From the NCBI GenBank assembly GCA_017999015.1, contig JAGOBZ010000055.1, positions 1-12,025 on the forward strand: a stretch of DNA of 12,025 nt, in the 5' to 3' direction. Both the position numbers and the translations under genes were made by a program. The stretch is from Kiritimatiellia bacterium (lineage in GTDB: Bacteria > Verrucomicrobiota > Kiritimatiellia > RFP12 > UBA1067). Positions 6,601-12,025 of this stretch are shown here, piece by piece. The notes under the pieces are model-generated. The model was not told the origin of the DNA and ran no database searches. It worked only from the letters and a program-made list of their open reading frames with translations. Position 1 is the first letter of the stretch. Every line of letters begins with the position of its first letter.

Positions 6601-8097
6601 CATGATCTCCCCAATCTTGTAGCGCTTGGATCCGTCTCCGTTCTCCAGAGGCAGCGCGATCGCCGGCGTGCCGTCGCGCGTGCCGACCGACACGAAAAGC
6701 CCGTAGCGGCCCGGCTTGACGGTCGGCACATCCGCGCCGAACGTGTAATCGCCCGTCTCCTGCAGGTGCCGGACCACGCCGTCGTTGATCGTCGGAATGG
6801 GCGTCACGATGCCGACCGCGCACGTCGAGGCGCGCGCCACCGCCTGCGCCTGTCCGGCCGCAGCGACCGGCAGCGTCCGCACATCGAACGTTTCGTCAGA
6901 AGAGACCCACACGATGCGGCCCTTGCCGTCCTTCAGCGTGTAGGCCACGAAGCCGCCCGCGTGGCAGGGCGCGACGCCGACATTGGCCCAAAGCGTGTCG
7001 ATCCGAAACGCCTCGCCCACCGCAACCTCGCGCGGGAAGGCGGCCTCGCGCAGTTCCAGCCGGAAACCGAGTCGCTTGTTGATCGCCGCGACCGCCTCGC
7101 GGTTCTCCTTGAGAAAGACATCCGGCCACCCGTGGATCGACAGGTAGCTCGCGTGGTAGCGTTCGACCGATTCGACCAGCAGCGCCGCATCCCACGCATT
7201 CCGCTCCTTCGAAAGCCCGTAGTGCTCATGCTCAAGAATGACCGGCAGCGCCGGCCAGAACTGCTGGGCCATGCCGGCGTGGTACCACTGCTTCGGCGCT
7301 TTCTGTACAAGGATGCTATCGTCCCGCAGCGTCACGCCCTTCGAAAAGGCGTAGTCGGTGGAGGGGAAGCGGTCGCCGGGGCGGGACGCGCCCGCCACAT
7401 CGTCGCTGATGCAAAGCAGTGTGTCAGGAAAGTGTTTTTTGTATAGGTCGATCTGCACCTTGACCCGCTTGTCGGTTTCTTCCTGCGACAGCTTCGAGGT
7501 TCCGCCGGTGTGCCCCTCGCCCCACATGCCGAAGGTTCCGATGTCGATGTAGGCGACCGACGGATTGCCGTTGTAGCGCTTCGCCAGCGCGTCCAAGAAT
7601 CGGTCGAGCTTCTCCAAAAACACAGGGTCGAGGTAGTCCGGCTCCCACAGCGTATCGTCCGACGGCTTGCCGATCGTCGAGAATTTATAGTCGAGCCCCT
7701 TCGCGCCGGCTTTCTGTACCCACTCCGGCGTGGCGTAGCGGAAGCGGTTCTCGCAGGCGGTCACCCGCAGCGCGATGCGCTTGCCCTGGGCCACCCACGG
7801 CTGCGCGTAGGTGTCGATCAGATCCCAGCGGTAGCGCCCCTCCTCGGGCTCGAGATAGCACCACGGCAGGCGGAAATAGATCACGGACGCGCCGGGGAAC
7901 CACTCCAGCGTATCGCCCGGCTCCAGACGCGAGCCATACGCCCACAGCCGATTCGAGTAGTGGAAACACACCCAACCCATGCCCGGATTGATGAGCGCTT
8001 CATCCGTGATCTGGGGTCGCACAGTCACGCGCTCGCCCTCAGCCCGCGCCGCCCACGACAGACCGGCGCAGACGATGATCATTCCCAGTGATTTCAT
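6583..8097 (-). CDS. DUF4832-family secreted protein with GH-A-like barrel
   Basis: A 504-residue exported protein. Residues 1-20 are a signal peptide (MKSLGMIIVCAGLSWAARAE). Residues 30-340 look like a TIM barrel resembling GH-A-type glycosidases (LINPGMGWVCFHYSN at 35-49, then RLPWCYLEPEEG). A Glu194 in GMWGEGH (190-196) and Glu289 or Glu291 in ILEHEH (287-292) sit where acid/base and nucleophile residues could lie. Residues 345-500 are a beta-sandwich recalling the DUF4832 C-terminal domain (DTLWANVGVAPCHAGG). Such proteins travel with polysaccharide-degrading enzymes but, to my knowledge, no activity is firmly established. The ATG at 8097 has no good ribosome site and lies at the predicted transcription start, so the mRNA may be leaderless. 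An upstream in-frame extension to 8340 is rejected because it crosses the promoter and overlaps the FHA gene. The gene ends inside the heptamer array. Confidence 0.82.
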   Translation of the reverse strand: MKSLGMIIVCAGLSWAARAEGERVTVRPQITDEALINPGMGWVCFHYSNRLWAYGSRLEPGDTLEWFPGASVIYFRLPWCYLEPEEGRYRWDLIDTYAQPWVAQGKRIALRVTACENRFRYATPEWVQKAGAKGLDYKFSTIGKPSDDTLWEPDYLDPVFLEKLDRFLDALAKRYNGNPSVAYIDIGTFGMWGEGHTGGTSKLSQEETDKRVKVQIDLYKKHFPDTLLCISDDVAGASRPGDRFPSTDYAFSKGVTLRDDSILVQKAPKQWYHAGMAQQFWPALPVILEHEHYGLSKERNAWDAALLVESVERYHASYLSIHGWPDVFLKENREAVAAINKRLGFRLELREAAFPREVAVGEAFRIDTLWANVGVAPCHAGGFVAYTLKDGKGRIVWVSSDETFDVRTLPVAAAGQAQAVARASTCAVGIVTPIPTINDGVVRHLQETGDYTFGADVPTVKPGRYGLFVSVGTRDGTPAIALPLENGDGSKRYKIGEIMVNAQR

Positions 8098-8103
8098 GCG
8101 CCC

Positions 8104-8132
8104 ATCATATGCGCAATCACCGCCTTCGGCAA
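8104..8132 (-). promoter_or_regulatory. Sigma70-type promoter of the DUF4832 gene, predicted leaderless
   Basis: On the minus strand TTGCCG (8127-8132) and TATGAT (8104-8109) are separated by 17 bases. Six bases (GGGCGC) separate the -10 box from the ATG at 8097, so a normal initiation point falls on the A of the start codon. The -35 box lies 4 bases from a 21-bp-period direct repeat, exactly as at the promoter at 632-661. Confidence 0.6.
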
Positions 8133-8136
8133 CATC

Positions 8137-8172
8137 GATGATCCGAACTCGGCCCTCGATTTTGCGAACCTT
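8137..8172 (-). promoter_or_regulatory. AraC/XylS-type operator: two half-sites with 21-bp period (copy 2)
   Basis: GATGATCCGAACTCG (8137-8151) and GATTTTGCGAACCTT (8158-8172) start 21 bp apart and resemble the units at 666-701 (the proximal units match at 13 of 15 bases). The gap to the -35 box is 4 bases in both copies. It lies in the 94-base space between the FHA gene stop and the DUF4832 start. The two sites probably bind one regulator, most likely of the AraC/XylS family judging by geometry. Confidence 0.55.
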
Positions 8173-8191
8173 TGCAGGCGGCGGAGAGGCC

Positions 8192-10486
8192 TCACGGCGC
8201 GGTCTTGGGCGGGCCGCCGCTCGCTGCATCGCGAAAGGCCCACATGCGCCGCACCAGCGAGTCGCCCGGCAGGCCGCCGTCCAAGATCTGGCTGCGGATC
8301 TCGATCTGCTTGGCCGGCGCGGCCAGCGTGTACTGGTCATTCAGCCGCAGCAGGTCGGTGCGCAGGCGCTTGAGCGCCGCAGCCACCCACGCCTCAGGCG
8401 TCAACGCCTTGATCTGCACGCTGCCGGGCCGGGTAGACAGCCGTGCGGCGATGCCGCCAGCGATCAAGCCGGCCCGCGTTGAATCGCTTTCCGCCTTGGC
8501 CGCCATCGCCGTCACCAGCGCGTCGCGCCGCGCCAGCACCGCATCCAGCCGGACCGTCTGCGCCTGCAGCGCAGGCCCCAGCATCCAGGCGTTCTCCGGC
8601 TGGCGCACAAACGCCTGGAGCGCCTCGATCTTCTGCACCGCCTCGCGCGCCTGCGTCAGCAGCGACACGAACGGCAGGTCGGCGACCATCGCCGGATCGA
8701 CCGGCTCGGGATAGGCGCTCAGATAGGTGTAGAACTCTTCGACGCCCAGCAACCGGTCATAGGCGCTGACGGGCTCCTTGCGGCTGCGTTTGGGCAGCGG
8801 CTGCTCCAGCACGTCGCATGCGAACATCTTGGCCCGTACCGCCTCATCCTCGAACGCCTGCAGGCATGCCGGCTGCTCGCCTTCGCGCCCGATGCGTTTC
8901 TCGACATCGCCGAACAGCATCAGGAGCTGGCCGCCTTTGGCCTTGAGCAGCGCGATCCGTTTTTCCAGCGTCTGGCGCGCCTGCGACACGCGCGGCTCCA
9001 GCGCGCAGGCATCGGCCGAGGGCAGCGGGATCTCGGCCGCCAGCGCCTGCTGCACCGCCAGGTCGCCCACCTGCCGCATCGCGGCCTCCAGCCGCTCCGC
9101 GCAATCGGCCAGCGCGGTCAACGCCGGCGCCAACGATTCCGCCCGTCGCTTCAGCAGCGGCTCGCTGCTGGCTTGCGCCTGCGCCAACGCCTGCCGGACC
9201 TCGGCGTACGGCGGCCGTTCCTGCGCGAGCGTGTCGAGCGCCTGCTCCAACCGGCCGCTCTCGCCCAGCAGCGCGGCCTGCCGCCGCTCGATCTTCGCCA
9301 GCGCCGCCCTGAGCGGTTCCAGGTAAGCCGGCGGCGTCTGACCCAATCCTTCCAGCGCCTGCCGCACCCCGTCATGATCGCCGCTCAGATCCGCGAATGA
9401 TAACGCATCGCGGCCCAGCGAGGCTTCTGACCGCAGATAGGCATCCACCGAGACCTTTGCGGCCGCCATCGCCTCTTTCTGCGCGGCGGCCTTCTCGTTC
9501 CACTCCCACGCCTCTTTCTTGCTGGCCTGCAGCATGCCCAGATCGCGCGACACCTGCGTCCACCGCTCCTCCGCCAACGCCCGCTGCGCGCGCGACCAGA
9601 CCGACACCGTGTTCTGCCACACGCCCAGCAACCGGCGCAGCTCCTCGATCGTCACCTGCTTGGCCGATGCGTGCCGCGCGGTGGAGGCCTTCTCCACCCT
9701 CGCAGAGGCCTCTGTAAATGCCTCTTCGGCCGCCAAACGCCGGGCCTCGCGCAGGAACGACTCGGCGGACGGCCGCATGTGCTGGTAGAGTCCGTAGGCG
9801 CCCAAGCCGGCCACCAGCGTGGCAGCCAGAATGCCGATGCGCAGCCAGACCTGCTGGTTCGAGCGCTTGATCGCCCCGTCATGAAACTCCACCTCCAGAT
9901 GCGAGATGGCGATGCGATCGCCGTCTTTCAGCAAGCGTTCCTTGTCATCGCGCAGCGGCATGCCGTTGACGGTGGTGCCGTTCTTGCTGCCCAAGTCGCG
10001 GATCCAGCAGCTCCCGTCCTCTTTGATCAGAACCTCGGCGTGACGACGGGACACCAGCATATCCAGAAACACCAGATTCGCCCCAGGATCGGACCCGATC
10101 GTGAAGACCGGCGGCACCAAAGGCTTGCGCTGGCCGCGTCCCTTGCCGGAGAGCACCTGAAGCTCCGAACGGGCCGTGCTGTCCCCGCCGCGTTCCGCCT
10201 CGACGCAGAGCACGCAGTTGCCGATGCTGATTTTGTCGCCGACCGCCAGCCGTTTCTTGGCGATCCGTTTGCCATTATGAAAGGTGCCGTTGGTGCTGCC
10301 GAGATCTTTGAGCCACGCATGCCGACCCTTGAGGAAGAGCGCCGCATGCTGCGAGCTGCACACGGTCTCTTCTTTGGGCACCGGCCACGCGCAGGCATGG
10401 CTGCGTCCGATGACCAGCTCGCCGGCGAGCGCGCCCGAACTGATCTCGTGAATGATGCGTCCGCTATGTTCCAGTCGAATCAGCAT
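8192..10486 (-). CDS. Double-FHA-domain single-pass membrane protein with long helical extracytoplasmic region
   Basis: A 764-residue protein. The first FHA domain (about 3-96) keeps GRS (27-29), SSQH (44-47) and STNGT (64-68); the second (about 108-203) keeps SRRH (146-149) and SKNGT (167-171) but has Gly-Ser (131-132) where Gly-Arg is usual. These domains bind phosphothreonine peptides. A transmembrane helix spans about 213-233, just after Lys/Arg residues, so the FHA domains face the cytoplasm. Residues 240-764 are almost entirely helical, Ala/Glu/Arg-rich and coiled-coil-like, with no recognised domain. The ATG at 10486 is 5 bases after the stop of the preceding FHA gene; an in-frame ATG at 10510 would overlap that gene and is less likely because the domain begins at MLIRLEH. 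It may be a phospho-signalling scaffold. FHA-TM-extracytoplasmic order also recalls type III secretion SctD proteins, but no ring-building domain was recognised. Confidence 0.85.
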   Translation of the reverse strand: MLIRLEHSGRIIHEISSGALAGELVIGRSHACAWPVPKEETVCSSQHAALFLKGRHAWLKDLGSTNGTFHNGKRIAKKRLAVGDKISIGNCVLCVEAERGGDSTARSELQVLSGKGRGQRKPLVPPVFTIGSDPGANLVFLDMLVSRRHAEVLIKEDGSCWIRDLGSKNGTTVNGMPLRDDKERLLKDGDRIAISHLEVEFHDGAIKRSNQQVWLRIGILAATLVAGLGAYGLYQHMRPSAESFLREARRLAAEEAFTEASARVEKASTARHASAKQVTIEELRRLLGVWQNTVSVWSRAQRALAEERWTQVSRDLGMLQASKKEAWEWNEKAAAQKEAMAAAKVSVDAYLRSEASLGRDALSFADLSGDHDGVRQALEGLGQTPPAYLEPLRAALAKIERRQAALLGESGRLEQALDTLAQERPPYAEVRQALAQAQASSEPLLKRRAESLAPALTALADCAERLEAAMRQVGDLAVQQALAAEIPLPSADACALEPRVSQARQTLEKRIALLKAKGGQLLMLFGDVEKRIGREGEQPACLQAFEDEAVRAKMFACDVLEQPLPKRSRKEPVSAYDRLLGVEEFYTYLSAYPEPVDPAMVADLPFVSLLTQAREAVQKIEALQAFVRQPENAWMLGPALQAQTVRLDAVLARRDALVTAMAAKAESDSTRAGLIAGGIAARLSTRPGSVQIKALTPEAWVAAALKRLRTDLLRLNDQYTLAAPAKQIEIRSQILDGGLPGDSLVRRMWAFRDAASGGPPKTAP

Positions 10487-10491
10487 GGTGT

Positions 10492-12025
10492 TCAGGGCCC
10501 CGCCTTCCATTTGCGCACATCGAAATAACGCTGGTCTTCCACGCGCGAATAGACCGCCTTGGTGAACTCCGCCACCTTCTCGGCCTTCTTCCAGTTGTTC
10601 TGCATCATCGCGGCGTCAAACGCCAGTTTCTGGCTGTTGAACCAGAGCGCCTGCCGCTCGCGCAGCTTGACGAGCAGCGCAAGCGCCTCCGTCTCGACCT
10701 CGCGGTGGCCGGCCTGCACCGCCTGCGTCAGCAGCGTCTGCAGCAGCGACTCCAATGCCGCCCAAGTCGCCGGCGCGATCCGTTCCAGATCGGCGCGGAT
10801 CTGCCGCAGCATCGCGGACTCGTCAAGCGAGGCCGTGCCCGGCACCCCTTCCCAGTAGGCGAACTCAAAGGCGTCGGACGGACGGATGAGCTTGACCGAC
10901 ATCATCTTTTCGGCGCGCATGCGCTCCGCAGCCGGCACCTCAGTGCGCGCGACCAGGCGGCGATCGCCGTACAGCACCACGCTGGCCACGCCGAACCACG
11001 TGCCGTCACCGTCGCGCAGATAGGTCACCCGCGTGTATGGAATACCGTTTTTGCGCCCGAAGAAAGCGGGCGTGGGCGACGGCCGGTCAAAATTCCAGCG
11101 CCCGCTGCTGCCTGCGGCCTGCTGCATCCAGTCCTCCACGGCCGCCGCGCGCGACAGTCCCGCAAAGCGCACCTCGCGCTCTTCCTGCACCATCACGCGC
11201 ATCGGCACATCCAGCGAGCGGCCGATGAACCCTTCAAGCACCATGCCGCCCTCGATTACCTTGCGTTTGAAGGTGCCGTTGCCGGGGAAGCACACATCGA
11301 ATCCGCCCTCCTTGTATCCGCCGGAGGGCGCAGGCTCGAATTGATCCAGATAACTTCCTGCCGCATCTTTTGGCCATTCGATCTCGATTTCAGGCGGCGG
11401 TCGCCGCGGCCGGAAGATGAGGGCGAGCACGACCAGCGGAATCGCGACCGAGAGCCCCACGGTCATTCGGCGCCGCACCCGTTTACGCTCAAGCTCCTGC
11501 AAGTGCTCGATCTCCTCGGGCGTCGCGGCGCGCGTCTGCATGGCGCGCGTCGCGCCCTCCTCCGCTTCGCCACCCTGCCCGGTCACACCGCCCATCGAGC
11601 GCGTCAGCTCCGAGAACGCGTCATCCGCCAGCGTCTCGGCGGTGGCGTGCGAAGCGGAAGGGGCCGCGCGTGTGGGTGCCGGCGCGGCAGCGACCGTCAA
11701 GGCGGCATCCGCCGCGCGCGTCGCCGGCTCATGTCCGCCGCCGGTCGGGGCTTCCGCGTCTGCCCCGCCCGCCTCATCCACACGCAGCACGGTCACCTTG
11801 CCGATCGCGATGCGCTGCCCCGGAATCAGGGCTACGGCTCCGACAACCGGCTGATCGTCGACGCGCGTGCCAAACTGGCTGAGGTTCTCAAGGCGCGCCG
11901 CGCCGCCAGCGACCTTCACCACGGCATGCAACCCCGACACATCGGACGCAAGCAGCCGGAACGTGGCGGAACGCGAACGCCCGAGCGTCGTTTCGCCAGG
12001 TTTCAACTCGCAGGCTGCGCCTGCG
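10492..12025 (-). CDS. FHA-domain single-pass membrane protein, N-terminus cut by window edge
   Basis: The last 510 residues are visible; the start lies beyond the right edge. The frame stays open to the edge, and a TTG at 12006 is internal, since it codes for Leu in an FHA strand just before the GRS motif. The FHA domain occupies about residues 1-83 of the fragment, with GRS (15-17), SGLH (30-33) and SQFGT (49-53), the last replacing the usual Ser-Thr-Asn-Gly-Thr. An Ala/Thr/Pro/Gly-rich linker follows (84-165), then a basic stretch RKRVRRR and a transmembrane helix near 188-205. The positive charges place the FHA domain in the cytoplasm and the remaining 300 residues outside. That region begins with a Pro-rich stretch, then a mixed alpha/beta part (about 230-385) and a helical end, none recognised. 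It is almost certainly co-transcribed with the double-FHA gene 5 bases downstream. Confidence 0.82.
   Translation of the reverse strand, partial: AGAACELKPGETTLGRSRSATFRLLASDVSGLHAVVKVAGGAARLENLSQFGTRVDDQPVVGAVALIPGQRIAIGKVTVLRVDEAGGADAEAPTGGGHEPATRAADAALTVAAAPAPTRAAPSASHATAETLADDAFSELTRSMGGVTGQGGEAEEGATRAMQTRAATPEEIEHLQELERKRVRRRMTVGLSVAIPLVVLALIFRPRRPPPEIEIEWPKDAAGSYLDQFEPAPSGGYKEGGFDVCFPGNGTFKRKVIEGGMVLEGFIGRSLDVPMRVMVQEEREVRFAGLSRAAAVEDWMQQAAGSSGRWNFDRPSPTPAFFGRKNGIPYTRVTYLRDGDGTWFGVASVVLYGDRRLVARTEVPAAERMRAEKMMSVKLIRPSDAFEFAYWEGVPGTASLDESAMLRQIRADLERIAPATWAALESLLQTLLTQAVQAGHREVETEALALLVKLRERQALWFNSQKLAFDAAMMQNNWKKAEKVAEFTKAVYSRVEDQRYFDVRKWKAGP

Noticed and set aside
6493..7446. A + strand frame of 317 codons over the DUF4832 gene
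   Set aside because: Composition is Arg/Val/Ala/Asp-rich without domains, it starts in the poly-C/heptamer region, and the opposite strand encodes a coherent secreted protein.
8098..8340. Upstream in-frame extension of the DUF4832 protein
   Set aside because: It would translate the promoter and operator, overlap the end of the FHA gene and bury the signal peptide. The added residues are Arg/Pro-rich with no domain.
12004..12006. TTG as start codon of the right-most FHA gene
   Set aside because: The frame is open to the window edge and the codon falls inside the first FHA strand, so the true start is beyond the window.

Overview
The window is a GC-rich bacterial segment with every convincing gene on the minus strand, so transcription runs from the right edge to the left. 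The mix points to a polysaccharide-degrading member of the PVC superphylum, most likely Kiritimatiellota or Lentisphaerota. That mix is secreted GH-A glycosidases, SGNH esterases, a DUF4380 mutarotase-like protein, a DUF4832 protein, double-FHA membrane proteins and AraC-type operator signatures. This is inferred from gene content; the window has no rRNA or other marker gene.

Right end (8192-12025): two adjacent single-pass membrane proteins with cytoplasmic FHA phosphothreonine-binding domains, 5 bases apart and probably co-transcribed. The right-hand one enters from beyond the window edge. The second has two FHA domains, a transmembrane helix and a helical extracytoplasmic region of about 520 residues.

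Middle and left (1-8172): a carbohydrate-utilisation block. In transcription order it holds a DUF4832 protein (6583-8097), then after a 210-base gap a tight operon of a DUF4380 protein (5368-6372), a LamG + GH-A glycosidase with a dead esterase-like tail (2655-5333) and a double-SGNH protein (699-2627). A new promoter then leads to a second GH-A glycosidase (1-583, cut by the left edge), about 60% identical to the catalytic part of the first. All five encoded proteins begin with signal peptides, so they probably act together on an extracytoplasmic glycan: glycosidases cut the backbone, an SGNH enzyme removes acyl groups, and the mutarotase-like protein handles released or bound sugar.

The most striking finding is regulatory. 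The two best promoters (before the DUF4832 gene and before the left-edge glycosidase) share one layout: two copies of a GATNATGCGAACTCG-like half-site exactly 21 bp apart, then 4 bases, then a TTGC(T/C)G -35 box and a TATRRT-like -10 box. This is the geometry of AraC/XylS activator sites next to -35 and suggests both units answer to one regulator encoded elsewhere. At the DUF4832 gene the predicted transcription start falls on the A of the ATG, so that mRNA may be leaderless. The 210-base gap holds a diverged heptanucleotide tandem array that supplies the stop codon of the DUF4832 gene, a run of nine C and a small dyad.

No RNA genes, CRISPR arrays, insertion sequences or convincing rho-independent terminators were seen.
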